The notes beneath the pieces were generated by a model, which saw nothing but the letters and a program-made list of their open reading frames with translations, had not been told where the DNA came from and did no database searches. A DNA stretch of 64,000 bases, taken from Streptacidiphilus fuscans (GTDB lineage Bacteria; Actinomycetota; Actinomycetes; Streptomycetales; Streptomycetaceae). A program made the position numbers and the translations under genes. The stretch's first letter is position 1, and every line of letters starts with the position of its first letter. This document shows positions 16,613 to 25,662 of this stretch, piece after piece. The stretch lies in assembly GCF_015690355.1 (NCBI RefSeq), contig NZ_JADPRT010000015.1:1-64000 (forward strand), in the 5' to 3' direction.

Positions 16613-17659
16613 TCACCGGCCGGTCTCGGCCGCCGCATATCGGCGTCCCATCTCCTGCTGATGGGCGGCGTCCGGGTGCAGGCCGTCGGGCAGCACGCCG
16701 CGGGCGGCGTCCGCGGCGGAGCACAGTTCGCGGCCGTCCATCCAGGTCAGCGCGGTGTCACCGCGCTTGCGGAGCAGTTCGACGGAGCGCTGAAGCACCT
16801 CGCGCAGCTGAGCGAGCGTGAGATCGCCGAAGCGCTCCAGCATTCCGTCCGCGAGTTCGGTCTCTCGTTCGCCACCGAACACAGGTCCGACAACAGTGAT
16901 CGGAACATCCGGTCGGCGGGAGCGAATTTCGGCCAACAGCCCGTGCACAGCGGGAGCGAAGGTTCGTTCGCGCAGGGCAGCCGTGTTGTAGACGTTGATA
17001 CCGAGTTCCAACGTCATGAAATCTGCTGGGTGTTTTGCCAGCATTCGCCCGACCAGAGGGTCGAGCAGGCAGCCGCCACCGTAACCGAGATTGGTCAGGT
17101 TCCGGTCGAGCAACCGCGCCGCCGTGGCCGGCCAGGTCTGCGTCGGAGCGGCGGCGTAGCCGTGGGTGATGCTGCTGCCGTAGACGGTCCAGCGCGGACG
17201 CGGGTCGGGCGCGGGGTGCAGCGGCGCACCGTCGAGCGCACGCAGTCCGCGCAGGCGGACGGCGGGGGCGATGGGCAGCGCGATCTCGACGTCCTTCATC
17301 CCGGCGGGCAGCCCGCCGAAGACCGCCCCGGCGACGCCGAGCGCCGTCGACCGCACCAACTCGCCGTCCACGGACAGGTCGCACCAGGCCTCGAAGACCG
17401 GACCGCCCTGGAGTTGGACGGACTCCGCGTCCAGCAGCAGCCGGGTGGACGCGGTGCGCACCCGCAGCCGGATACCGCTCGGGCACATGGCGGGCAGCAC
17501 CACCGCCGGGTGGTGCAGGTCGAGATCGGCGACGGGCAGCCGCCAGGGCAGCGTCCAGGACCGGTCAGCGGCCCACTCGACGTCGATGACGCCTTCGAGT
17601 GCGCGGGCGACCTCGGTCACGCCCCACGAAGTCGCAGCCCACGGGGTCGTAGCGTTCAC
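16613..17659 (-). CDS. SGNH/GDSL-family esterase or lipase
   Basis: A 348-residue protein with an N-terminal beta-sandwich-like region and a C-terminal SGNH hydrolase domain from about residue 160. Conserved blocks: VYGSSITHG (nucleophile Ser), LGYGGGCLL (Gly block), ELGINVYN (Asn block) and DGLHPDAAHQ (catalytic Asp and His). Such two-part proteins resemble bacterial carbohydrate-acetylesterases. No signal peptide is evident, so it is probably cytoplasmic. It lies alone between the catabolic island and an ATPase-like regulatory gene. Confidence 0.85.
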   Translation of the reverse strand: MNATTPWAATSWGVTEVARALEGVIDVEWAADRSWTLPWRLPVADLDLHHPAVVLPAMCPSGIRLRVRTASTRLLLDAESVQLQGGPVFEAWCDLSVDGELVRSTALGVAGAVFGGLPAGMKDVEIALPIAPAVRLRGLRALDGAPLHPAPDPRPRWTVYGSSITHGYAAAPTQTWPATAARLLDRNLTNLGYGGGCLLDPLVGRMLAKHPADFMTLELGINVYNTAALRERTFAPAVHGLLAEIRSRRPDVPITVVGPVFGGERETELADGMLERFGDLTLAQLREVLQRSVELLRKRGDTALTWMDGRELCSAADAARGVLPDGLHPDAAHQQEMGRRYAAAETGR

Positions 17660-17747
17660 CCCGTCCCCGTTCCCGCTCTACCTGTCGATCAACCGCGCCA
17701 AGGATCAACCGAGCCGCGCCGCCTGCTGGTTGCCAGAGCTCCGGTTG

Positions 17748-18224
17748 TCAGAGCTCCGCGGCGAGCAGCGCCTCGGTGTCGAACGCGAGACCGTCGGCCG
17801 GGCACGGGGCGTCCGGCGCCAGTTCGCACCAGACCCGTTTGCCGCTGCCGTCCGGGAACCAGCCCCAACGGGTCGTCAGGAAACTGACCAGCTCCAGCCC
17901 GCGTCCGTTGGTCGACTCGTCGGCGGCGGCGCGCGGTGCGGGCGGTACGTCGGACGCGTCGGTGACCTCGACGCGCACCGGTCGGTGCCCGGCGTCGCCG
18001 CCGACGGGGAAGACCAGCCGGAGCACCGCCGGGGAGCCGGTGTGCACCACCGCGTTGGTGACCAGTTCGGAGACGACCAGGACCAGGGTCTCCGCGATCG
18101 GGGCGTCCGGTGCGAAGCCGCAACCGGTGAGACGGCTGCGCGCCCAACGGCGGGCGCGGCCCACCTCCGCCGGGTCGGCCTGGACCGCCGTCTGGACCTG
18201 AAGCACCTGTGCCTGCACCTGCAC
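17748..18224 (-). CDS. Anti-sigma-type ATP-binding protein (HATPase_c, RsbW-like)
   Basis: A 158-residue GHKL ATPase domain protein, the size of the small serine-kinase anti-sigma factors common in Streptomyces. The N box reads SELVTNAVVHTG (about residues 52-63), the G1 Asp lies in VEVTDASD, and G2 is GRGLELVSFL (about 107-116). Such proteins bind or phosphorylate STAS antagonists and control sigma factors or other partners. No STAS gene is adjacent; the one at 27932-28300 is 10 kb away. The C-terminus has a short acidic tail. Confidence 0.85.
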   Translation of the reverse strand: MQVQAQVLQVQTAVQADPAEVGRARRWARSRLTGCGFAPDAPIAETLVLVVSELVTNAVVHTGSPAVLRLVFPVGGDAGHRPVRVEVTDASDVPPAPRAAADESTNGRGLELVSFLTTRWGWFPDGSGKRVWCELAPDAPCPADGLAFDTEALLAAEL

Positions 18225-18492
18225 TTGTCACACCACCCGTGCTTGCGGGATCAACCGGGCCGAGCGACCGCGCGAGCCGCCTACCGGCGCGTTTGCGTCC
18301 AAGCATGATCCCGCCCCATGCCGGGCAGCATGGTCTTCGGGCATATTCCAGTCGAGGAGCCGCCCGGAGGTGCATACTGCCCCGGCCGCTCCGCCACCCG
18401 GGACGAACAGCTTGCTGCGCACTCCCGTGAGCGTAATCGACGCGCGCCGCGACGCCCGGAAACTGGGGGGCGTCGCGGCAAAACCACCCTTC

Positions 18493-19422
18493 CTACAAGT
18501 GTTCAGCGGTGCCGCCGACAGGGCTGTCGGCCGGACCGTCCGCCAGACCCTCGGCCAGTCGGTCGAGGCACAAGTCGCGGTCGGCGCAGGCCTGTTCCCA
18601 CGCCCAGGCCCGCTTGAGCAGCAGGTGCACCGAGGCTTCCCAGGTGAACCCCATACCGCCGTGGACCTGAAGACAGTCCCGCGCGCCGTGCACGGCGGCG
18701 TCGTCCGCGAGCAGCTTGGCTCCGCCGATCTCACCCGCGTCGCCGGAGACCGCCGCGGCGTAGACGGCGACCCGGGCCAACTCCGCGCGCGCCAGCATGT
18801 CGGCGCACAGGTGTTGTACGGCCTGGAACGCCCCGATCGGCTGTCCGAACTGCTCGCGCTGCTGCGCGTAGCGGACGGCGTCCGCGACCGTCCGGGCGGC
18901 GAGTCCCGCCTGGAGCGCGGCGGTCAGCACCGTCGCCTCGGCGGCGACGCGGCACGCGGTGGGCGGGTCGAGACGCTGTCGCGGGGCGGGGAGCGGTCCG
19001 GTGACGTGCCACAGCGGCGTCTGCGGGTCGACCGCGCGGGCCGGTTCGGCGTCCAGCGTCCCCGGTTCGAGGACGGTCACCCCGTCGTCGTTCAGGAGCA
19101 GCACGTGGTCGAGCGTCGGCAGGTGCGGGACGAGCAGCGGTCCGCGGGCCGGGACGCGGACCGCCTCGGCGCGGCCGGTCAGCCCGAGCGTGGCGGCCAA
19201 CTCCGTGCCGACCAACGGCCCTGGGACGAGGGCGCGTCCGGCCTCCTCGAAGGCGAGGACCGCCTCCGGCAGCCCGAGCCCGACCCCGCCGTCCACCTCC
19301 GGCACGCGCAGCGTGAACAGCCCGACGTCGACCAGGTCGCCCCACTCCGGCGCGCCGTCCTTCAGCAGGTCGCGCAGGCCCGTCTGAAGCGCACGCTGGT
19401 CGTCGGTCAGCTGGAAGTGCAT
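18493..19422 (-). CDS. Acyl-CoA dehydrogenase, short subunit (second pair, subunit A)
   Basis: A 309-residue acyl-CoA dehydrogenase, well below the usual 380-400 residues. The N-terminal helical and middle parts are compressed. It has QQREQFGQPIGAFQAVQH near residue 195 and VHGGMGFTWEASVHLLLKRAW near 265, and ends like the 588-1796 enzyme without an EIQRNI motif. Its start lies 2 bases after the stop of the ACAD at 19425-20573, so the two are co-translated and almost certainly form one heteromeric enzyme. Short alpha subunits of this kind are known in actinobacterial sterol-degrading ACADs. Confidence 0.88.
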   Translation of the reverse strand: MHFQLTDDQRALQTGLRDLLKDGAPEWGDLVDVGLFTLRVPEVDGGVGLGLPEAVLAFEEAGRALVPGPLVGTELAATLGLTGRAEAVRVPARGPLLVPHLPTLDHVLLLNDDGVTVLEPGTLDAEPARAVDPQTPLWHVTGPLPAPRQRLDPPTACRVAAEATVLTAALQAGLAARTVADAVRYAQQREQFGQPIGAFQAVQHLCADMLARAELARVAVYAAAVSGDAGEIGGAKLLADDAAVHGARDCLQVHGGMGFTWEASVHLLLKRAWAWEQACADRDLCLDRLAEGLADGPADSPVGGTAEHL

Positions 19423-19424
19423 CG

Positions 19425-20573
19425 TCACCGTCCCTTCGGCAGGCCCAGAATGCGCTGGGCGACGATGTTGCGCTGGATCTGCGAGGTCCCGGCGGCGATG
19501 GTGTAGGAGAGGCCCTGCAACCGCTGCGCCGTCCACGGCCCGTCCACCAGCGCCTCCGCGCCGACGACGCGGGCGGCCAGGTCCTGGAGCCGCTGCCGCG
19601 CCTCGCTGAACCGCAGCTTGAACACACTCCCGCCCGCGCCCGGGACGCCGCGCGACGCCGCCTCGGACACGTTCCACTGCACCAGCCGCCACAGCGCGGT
19701 GAACTCCGCGGCGAGCGCGGCGAGCGAGCGGCGGAGTTCGACGTCGTCCCAGGCGCCGTTCTGCCGTGCGACGCGGGCGAGTTCGCGTACCTCCCGCTGG
19801 CAGGCGACGGCTTCGCTGGCGAAGGCCGTCCCGCGCTCGAAGCAGAGGGTGACCATGGTGACCCGCCAGCCGTCGTTCTCCTCCCCGACCCGGTTGGCGA
19901 CCGGCACCCGCACCTCGTCCAGGAACAGCTCGGCGAACTCGGTCGTCCCGGCCAGCGTCCGCAACGGCCGGACGGTGACGCCCGGACTGTCCATCCGCAT
20001 GGCCAGCCAGGTGATGCCGCGATGCTTGGGCGCGGCGGGGTCGGTGCGCACCAACAGCTCGCACCAGTCGGCGACTTCGGCGTGCGAGGTCCAGATCTTG
20101 CTGCCGGTGACGACGTAGTCGTCCCCGTCCCGGACGGCCCTGGTCCGGAGCGCGGCGAGGTCGCTGCCCGCGCCGGGTTCGCTGAACCCCTGGCACCAGA
20201 TCTCGTCCCCGCGCAGGATCGGCGGCAGCAGCCGTTCGCGCTGCGCGGGGGTCCCCTCGGCGGCGATGGTCGGCCCGGCGTGCAGGAGGCCGACGAAGTT
20301 GGCCCCGACGTAGGGCGCGCCCGCGCGCTCAGTCTCTTCGAGGAAGATCAGGTGCTCGGACGGCGTCGCGCCACGGCCTCCGGCGTCCTCGGGCCAGTGG
20401 ATACCGGCATAGCCTGCGTCGAAGAGTCGCCGCTGCCAGGCCGTGTCGTAGGCACGGCGGCCGGGCCAATCCGAGGGATCGGGTGGCGCGGGGAGTTCGG
20501 GGAGGGTCTTGCCGAGCCATTCGCGTAGGTGCCGACGGTAGTCGGCTTCGGCAGGGGTATCACTGAGCTGCAC
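19425..20573 (-). CDS. Acyl-CoA dehydrogenase, full-length subunit (second pair, subunit B)
   Basis: A 382-residue FAD-dependent acyl-CoA dehydrogenase with GIHWPEDAGGRG (about 58-69), WCQGFSEPGAGSDLAALRTR (about 126-145), TGSKIWTS (about 156-163), and the C-terminal AAGTSQIQRNIVAQRILGLP. It carries the QIQRNI tail missing in the downstream short subunit. The two genes are separated by only 2 bases. No copy of the 17-bp operator is seen upstream; instead a repeat element begins 17 bp beyond the start, so the pair may be regulated differently from the rest of the island. Confidence 0.9.
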   Translation of the reverse strand: MQLSDTPAEADYRRHLREWLGKTLPELPAPPDPSDWPGRRAYDTAWQRRLFDAGYAGIHWPEDAGGRGATPSEHLIFLEETERAGAPYVGANFVGLLHAGPTIAAEGTPAQRERLLPPILRGDEIWCQGFSEPGAGSDLAALRTRAVRDGDDYVVTGSKIWTSHAEVADWCELLVRTDPAAPKHRGITWLAMRMDSPGVTVRPLRTLAGTTEFAELFLDEVRVPVANRVGEENDGWRVTMVTLCFERGTAFASEAVACQREVRELARVARQNGAWDDVELRRSLAALAAEFTALWRLVQWNVSEAASRGVPGAGGSVFKLRFSEARQRLQDLAARVVGAEALVDGPWTAQRLQGLSYTIAAGTSQIQRNIVAQRILGLPKGR

Positions 20574-20589
20574 CTGTGCACTCTCCTTG

Positions 20590-20717
20590 TGCTGCAGCCA
20601 CCAGGGGCGCGGGGAACTGCGCGAGAAACCACCGTGTGCGGATGGCCCTGCTCGATCGGCGCGCCAGGTGGGTGGGTGGGTTATCGCGTAGTTCCCCGCG
20701 CCCCTAGGTAGTGCAAC
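20590..20717. repeat. Interspersed palindromic repeat, copy 3
   Basis: CCAGGGGCGCGGGGAACTGC is matched by the inverted GTAGTTCCCCGCGCCCCTAGG near 20690-20708; the loop again holds GTGCGGATGGCCCTGC. It ends in TAGTGCAAC. It lies between two minus-strand genes, just upstream of the ACAD pair. Confidence 0.85.
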
Positions 20718-20724
20718 GTCCCCG

Positions 20725-21954
20725 CTAGCGAAGGTTTCCGTTCGCGTCCAGGTGCTTGTCCAGGTCGAGCTGCAGCATGCGAATCGCGTTGCCGCGCAGC
20801 ACCTTGTAGACGACCTCCGGCGCCAAGCCGGCCATGTGCTCCTCGGCGACAGCCTTCGTCTCCGGCCACGTCGAGTCCACGTGCGGGTAGTCCGTCTCGA
20901 AGGTCACGTTGTCCACGCCCACCGTGTCCAGCGAGGCGACCCCGTGCCGGTCACGGAAGAAGCAGGCGAAGATCTGCCGGTAGTAGTACGTCGACGGCGG
21001 CTCGGGGATCACGTCCCGGACCCCGCCCCACGCGCGGTGCTCGCGCCAGACGTCGTCCGCGCGCTCCAGCGCGTAGGGGATCCAGCCCATCTGGCCCTCG
21101 CTGTACGCGAGCTTCAGCCTCGGGAACTTCACCAGCACGCCGGAGAAGAGGAAGTCCGTCATCGACGCCATCGCATTGTTGAAGCTCAGCGTCGCCTGCA
21201 CCGCCGGGGGCGCGTCCGGGGAGGCGGCCGGCATCTGCGAGGACGAGCCGATGTGCATGTTGACCACCGTGCCGGTCTCCTCGCAGGCGGCGAAGAACGG
21301 GTCCCAGTAGCCGGAGTGGATCGACGGCAGGCCCAGGTAGGTCGGGATCTCGCTGAAGGTCACCGCCCGCACGCCTCGTGCGGCGTTGCGCCGGATCTCG
21401 GCGACGGCCAACTCGACGTCCCAGAGCGGTATCAGGCACAGCGGGATCAGCCGACCGCCGCTGTCGCCGCACCACTCCTCGACCATCCAGTCGTTGTAGG
21501 CGCGCACGCAGGCCAGCGCGACCTCCTTGTCCTTCGCCTCGGCGAAGGTCTGACCGCAGAACCGCGGGAAGGTCGGGAAGCACAGGGAGGCCTCGACGTG
21601 GTTGCTCTCCATGTCCAGAAGGCGCGCCTTGGGATCCCAGCAGCCGCGACGCATCTCGTCACGGGTGATCCCGTCCAGCGTCATCTCGTCCCGCGAGAAG
21701 CCAACGGCGGCGATGTTGCGCTTGTACGGGAACTGGAGGTCCTCGTAGATCCACCAGTCGGTCGGCGGTCCGTCCGGGTCCATGCTGATCCGGTACTTGC
21801 CGCCCACGTACTCCAGTTGACCGATACCGGCACGGAGCGGCTGCGGGCCGCGGTCGCGGTACTTGGCCGGGAGCCACGTGTCGAAGAGATGCGCCGGCTC
21901 GATCACGTGGTCGTCGACGCTCACCACCATCGGAAGTTCGGCGGAGTTATCCAT
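20725..21954 (-). CDS. Amidohydrolase family protein (ACMSD-like, PF04909)
   Basis: A 409-residue TIM-barrel metal-dependent hydrolase or decarboxylase. Metal-site features: SVDDHVIEP near residue 13, VVNMHIGSSS (His, about 245), and FETDYPHVDSTWP (Asp and His, about 355). Relatives include ACMSD and gamma-resorcylate decarboxylase; this long subgroup is frequent in mycobacterial and rhodococcal lipid catabolic clusters, with unknown substrate. The ATG giving MDNSAELP has GAGAGGG about 8 bases upstream and was preferred to a GTG 18 bases earlier. Divergent from the isochorismatase-like gene across operator site 7. Confidence 0.85.
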   Translation of the reverse strand: MDNSAELPMVVSVDDHVIEPAHLFDTWLPAKYRDRGPQPLRAGIGQLEYVGGKYRISMDPDGPPTDWWIYEDLQFPYKRNIAAVGFSRDEMTLDGITRDEMRRGCWDPKARLLDMESNHVEASLCFPTFPRFCGQTFAEAKDKEVALACVRAYNDWMVEEWCGDSGGRLIPLCLIPLWDVELAVAEIRRNAARGVRAVTFSEIPTYLGLPSIHSGYWDPFFAACEETGTVVNMHIGSSSQMPAASPDAPPAVQATLSFNNAMASMTDFLFSGVLVKFPRLKLAYSEGQMGWIPYALERADDVWREHRAWGGVRDVIPEPPSTYYYRQIFACFFRDRHGVASLDTVGVDNVTFETDYPHVDSTWPETKAVAEEHMAGLAPEVVYKVLRGNAIRMLQLDLDKHLDANGNLR

Positions 21955-21981
21955 GCGAGGCACCCTCTCCACAACCCTTTA

Positions 21982-21998
21982 CCTGACGGTCCGTCAGA
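21982..21998. promoter_or_regulatory. Palindromic operator, site 7
   Basis: CCTGACG-GTC-CGTCAGA lies 27 bp from the amidohydrolase ATG and 47 bp from the isochorismatase-like ATG, in their 91-bp divergent promoter region. It is the last copy found in the island. Confidence 0.8.
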
Positions 21999-22045
21999 TT
22001 CAGACTAGTGACGGACAGCTGAAGCGGCAAGCGAGCGAGGACCGG

Positions 22046-22747
22046 ATGGGTGTAGAGGGAAAGAAACGGCTGGACCGGCAACGTGACCTGCTCGACCGAC
22101 TGCTCGACCCGGCGCGCACCGCCGTCATCACCTGCGAGTGTCAGCAGGGCGTGCTCGGCGAGGAGGCGGTCTTCCCCGCGCTGGCCGAGGCCGCGGCCAA
22201 GACCGGGCTGGTGGGGAACGTCCGACTGCTCTGCGAGGCCGCCCGCGCGGCCCGCGTGCCCGTCGTCCACTGCACCGCCGAGCGCCGCGCGGACGGGCTG
22301 GGCGCCAACACCAACGCCCGGCTCTTCGCCGCGGCCGCGCGCACGCCCTTCGACCCCGCCCTGCACGCCGGCATCGGCGCGGACCCGGAGCGCGACCTGG
22401 TCCTCCCCCGGCTGCACGGCCTCGGGCCGTTCCAGGACACAGGCCTCGCGTCCGCGCTGCGCAACCTCGGGGCCACGACCGTGGTCGTCACCGGCGTCTC
22501 GGTCAACGTCGCGCTGCTGGAGCTGACCCTGGGCGCGGTCGACGCCGGACTGCAGGTGGTGATCCCGACCGACGCCGTCGCCGGGACCCCGCCCGAGTAC
22601 GCCGAGGCCGTGCTGGCCAACACCCTCGCCCTCGTCGCCACCCTCACCGACACCGCCACCGTGGCGGCCGTACTGGCCGCCAGAGCCGCCACAGCTGCCG
22701 GAGCCGCCGGAGCTGCCGGAGCTGCCGGACCAAGGAGAGACTCGTGA
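22046..22747 (+). CDS. Isochorismatase-fold protein with substituted catalytic residues
   Basis: A 233-residue protein with the isochorismatase-like (cysteine hydrolase) fold: TAVITCECQQGVLG (residues about 25-38), DLVLPRLHGLGPFQDTGL (about 117-134) and VVVTGVSVNVALLEL (about 146-160). The usual Asp-Lys-Cys triad appears as Glu31, Arg122 and Ala156. The nucleophilic Cys is therefore missing, and the protein is probably not a standard hydrolase. Its last bases overlap the GTG of the acyl-CoA ligase (GTGA), so they are made together. The Ala/Gly-rich C-terminus looks disordered. GAGGA stands about 5 bases before the ATG. Confidence 0.8.
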   Translation: MGVEGKKRLDRQRDLLDRLLDPARTAVITCECQQGVLGEEAVFPALAEAAAKTGLVGNVRLLCEAARAARVPVVHCTAERRADGLGANTNARLFAAAARTPFDPALHAGIGADPERDLVLPRLHGLGPFQDTGLASALRNLGATTVVVTGVSVNVALLELTLGAVDAGLQVVIPTDAVAGTPPEYAEAVLANTLALVATLTDTATVAAVLAARAATAAGAAGAAGAAGPRRDS

Positions 22748-24333
22748 CCCTCGCCGACGCCGGATCGCTGTGGGACCTGCTGGAACAACGCGTCGCGGCC
22801 ACGCCGGACGCGCCGATGCTGATCCAGGCCGCCGACACCCCCGCAGGCGACGCCGACGCCGACACCGCAGGCGAGCCGGACCGGCAGCTGACGTACCGTC
22901 AGGTCCGCGACCGCGCCGAGCGGATCGCCGCGGGGCTGCGCGCCGAGTACGGGATCGAGGACGGCACGCCGGTCGCCTGGCAGTTGCCCACGCGGATCGA
23001 GACGGTGCTCGTCTCGCTCGCCCTCTCCCGGCTCGGCGCGGTGCAGACGCCGATCATCGCCATCTACCGGGGCGCGGAGGTCGGCCACATCCTCGGCGAG
23101 TCCCACGCGCGGCTCTACCTCGTCCCCGGCGTCTGGCGCGGCTTCGACTACGTGACGATGGCCGAGGAGCTGACCCGGGGCTGGCAGCGGCCACCGGCAG
23201 TCCGTGTCCTCTACGACGACGCCGACCTGCCCGACGGCGACCCGGTCACCCTGCCGCCCGCGCCGCGCGCGGACCTGGACGACGCGCACGCGCCGGTGCG
23301 GTGGGTCTACTACACCTCCGGCATCACCTCCGCGCCCAAGGGCGCCCGGCACACCGACCGGACGCTGATCGCGGGCGGCAGCGGCTTCGCGCGGGCGCTG
23401 GACATGGGCCCGGACGACGTCGGCTCGATCGCCTTCCCCTACGCCCACATCGGCGGCCCCGACTACCTGGTCGCGCTGCTGGTGCACGGCTTCCCCGCGC
23501 TGCTGCTGGAGGTCTTCGCGCTGCCCGACGTGCTGCCCGCGTACCGGCGCAACGGCGTCACCATGGCGGGCGGCAGCACCGCGTTCTACTCCGCGTTCCT
23601 GGCCGAACAGCGCAAACTGCCGCCCGGCGAGCGGCTGATACCGACGCTGCGGATCATCTCGGGCGGCGGCGCGCCGATGCCCCCCGAGCTCCACCGGGAG
23701 GTCACCGAGGAGATGGGCGTGGTCCTCGCGCACGGCTACGGCATGACCGAGGCCCCCGCCATCACCATGGGCTCCCCCCGCGACACCCCCGAGCAGCTGG
23801 CGTTCACCGAGGGCCACCCGGTGCGCGGCTGCGAGGTGAGGGTCGAGGACGGCGAGATGTGGCTGCGCGGCCCGATGGTCTGCCGCGGCTACACCGACGC
23901 CGAGCTGACGGCCCAGGCCTTCACCGCCGACGGCTGGTTCCGCACGGGTGATCTCGGTCACGTCCGCCCGGACGGGCACGTCCGGCTGACCGGTCGGCTG
24001 AAGGACATCATCATCCGCAAGGGGGAGAACATCTCCGCCAAGGAGATCGAGGACCTCCTCTACCAGGACCCGCGCGTCGGCGACGTCGCCGTGATCGGCC
24101 TGCCGGACCCGGTGCGCGGCGAACGCGTCTGCGCGGTGGTGGAGCGGAAGCAGGGCGTCGAACCGCCGTCGCTGGCAGATGTGGCGGCACGGCTGCGGGC
24201 GGCCGGGCTCATGACGCAGAAGATCCCGGAGCAGTTGGAGGTCGTCGAGGCGCTGCCGCGCAACGAGACGCTGCGGAAGGTGCTGAAGCACCAGCTGCGG
24301 GACATGTTCGCCGGGCTTCCGTGGGAGGGGTAG
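22744..24333 (+). CDS. AMP-forming acyl-CoA synthetase (ANL superfamily)
   Basis: A 529-residue adenylate-forming enzyme that activates a carboxylic acid as acyl-AMP and then acyl-CoA. Motifs: P-loop YYTSGITSAPKGARH (about residue 196), AHGYGMTEAP (about 333), GWFRTGDLG (about 400), RKGENISAKEIEDLLY (about 425), and the C-terminal KVLKHQLR with the adenylation Lys. The conserved Gly before this last Lys motif is changed (ETLRKVLK), a small deviation. The GTG start overlaps the previous stop. Likely the entry or intermediate CoA-activation step of the island; the substrate is unknown. Confidence 0.9.
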   Translation: MTLADAGSLWDLLEQRVAATPDAPMLIQAADTPAGDADADTAGEPDRQLTYRQVRDRAERIAAGLRAEYGIEDGTPVAWQLPTRIETVLVSLALSRLGAVQTPIIAIYRGAEVGHILGESHARLYLVPGVWRGFDYVTMAEELTRGWQRPPAVRVLYDDADLPDGDPVTLPPAPRADLDDAHAPVRWVYYTSGITSAPKGARHTDRTLIAGGSGFARALDMGPDDVGSIAFPYAHIGGPDYLVALLVHGFPALLLEVFALPDVLPAYRRNGVTMAGGSTAFYSAFLAEQRKLPPGERLIPTLRIISGGGAPMPPELHREVTEEMGVVLAHGYGMTEAPAITMGSPRDTPEQLAFTEGHPVRGCEVRVEDGEMWLRGPMVCRGYTDAELTAQAFTADGWFRTGDLGHVRPDGHVRLTGRLKDIIIRKGENISAKEIEDLLYQDPRVGDVAVIGLPDPVRGERVCAVVERKQGVEPPSLADVAARLRAAGLMTQKIPEQLEVVEALPRNETLRKVLKHQLRDMFAGLPWEG

Positions 24334-24489
24334 CCGGGCGAGCGAAACCCCCGCCGACCGACTGTTCGGGGTTCATCCGCGGGTATGAAGACGCTGTCAA
24401 TCAGCTGAGTAGGCTCGAACGAGCTCGAAAGTCTGGTTCTCGCCCGGTAGTCGCACCAGGAGACGGCGGGAGTTTCCTGAAAGGTCGCG

Positions 24490-25584
24490 ATGAGCCTCAC
24501 CGGTACACCCTTCTTCGTGCTGACCGTCGTCCTCGTGGTCGTCGCCCTGGCCGCGCTGTTCGGGCTGTGGAACCGAATACCCGGCCCGGGCGCGGCCAGA
24601 CTGGCGGCCAGATTCGGGCTGGCCGTCCTGAGCCAGCTCACCGCCGTGGTCATGGTGCTGGTCTACCTCAACAACAGCATGGGGCCGTTCTACGACAGCT
24701 GGAGCGACCTCTTCGGCGGCAGCACGACGGTCAGCGACACCGCGCTCTCCGGCAACAACGGCCACCACGGCGGCGACGGCGTCGCGCCCGGCGGCAAGCT
24801 GACCTTCTCCTCCTACCTCCCCGGCGTGCTGAAGACCCGCACGGTCGGCGCGTCCTCCGGCATCGAGGGCAGCCTCTACGTCTGGCTTCCGCCGCAGTAC
24901 CACGACCCCGCGTACGCGAACACCGACTTCCCGGTGGTCGAACTGCTCCCCGGCACGCCGGGCACGCCGCAGGCGTGGTTCGGGACGATGAAGGTCCAGG
25001 ACGAGATGAGCAAGCTGATGGCCGCGGGCACGGTCAAGCCCATGATCATGGTCTCGGCCAAGCTGAACGTCCTCGGCGGCAACACCGACCCCGGCTGCGC
25101 GGACATCCCGGGCGTGGCCCGGACCGCGACGTGGCTCTCGCGGGACGTGCCGGCGCTGATCCGGTCCAACTTCCGCGCCGCGAAGGCACCGTCGCAGTGG
25201 GCGATCATGGGCTACTCCGCGGGTGCGTACTGCGCGGTCAACCTGACGGTCCAGCACCCGGACGTCTTCGGCTCGGCGGTCAGCCTGTCGGGCTACAACA
25301 CGCCCGAATCCCCCCTGGTCACGAACAACTTGGGGCTGAGCCGCGCCAACGACCCGGTGTACCAGCTGAAGCACGCGAAGAAGCAGCCGCCCGTGTCGTT
25401 CCTGATGGGCGGCAGCCTCCAGGACCAGGGCACGGTGCCTGCGGCGAAGGCGCTGCTCGCGGTCCTGCGGACGCCGGGCGACAGCCGCCTGGTCACCGTC
25501 CGCGAGGGCGGTCACACCCCCACGGTGTGGCGGGAGATGCTGCCCGATGCACTGACCTGGCTGTCGGCGCGGACGTCCGGTTGA
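24490..25584 (+). CDS. Membrane-anchored alpha/beta-hydrolase esterase
   Basis: A 364-residue protein with two N-terminal membrane segments (about residues 8-26 and 40-60) and an extracytoplasmic esterase D/antigen-85-like alpha/beta-hydrolase domain. The nucleophile elbow is GYSAGAYCA (Ser243) and the catalytic His is in EGGHTPTVW (His342). A 30-residue Gly/Ser/His-rich linker joins membrane and catalytic parts. Streptomycetes have several such proteins of unknown substrate. The upstream gap of about 155 bp shows no recognised motif. Confidence 0.85.
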   Translation: MSLTGTPFFVLTVVLVVVALAALFGLWNRIPGPGAARLAARFGLAVLSQLTAVVMVLVYLNNSMGPFYDSWSDLFGGSTTVSDTALSGNNGHHGGDGVAPGGKLTFSSYLPGVLKTRTVGASSGIEGSLYVWLPPQYHDPAYANTDFPVVELLPGTPGTPQAWFGTMKVQDEMSKLMAAGTVKPMIMVSAKLNVLGGNTDPGCADIPGVARTATWLSRDVPALIRSNFRAAKAPSQWAIMGYSAGAYCAVNLTVQHPDVFGSAVSLSGYNTPESPLVTNNLGLSRANDPVYQLKHAKKQPPVSFLMGGSLQDQGTVPAAKALLAVLRTPGDSRLVTVREGGHTPTVWREMLPDALTWLSARTSG

Positions 25585-25590
25585 ACGGTT

Positions 25591-25642
25591 GGGGGCGCGG
25601 GGAACTGCTGATGTGCGGCTCCGCCGCGTAGGTAGTGCAACG
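25591..25642. repeat. Interspersed palindromic repeat, copy 4 (short form)
   Basis: GGGGGCGCGGGGAACTGCTG runs directly into the ATGTGCGGCTCCGCCGC block and the TAGTGCAACG tail. The inner hairpin and second arm are missing, so this is an internally deleted copy. It lies between two convergent genes. Confidence 0.75.
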
Positions 25643-25662
25643 TCCCTCGTGCCCAACCCCGA

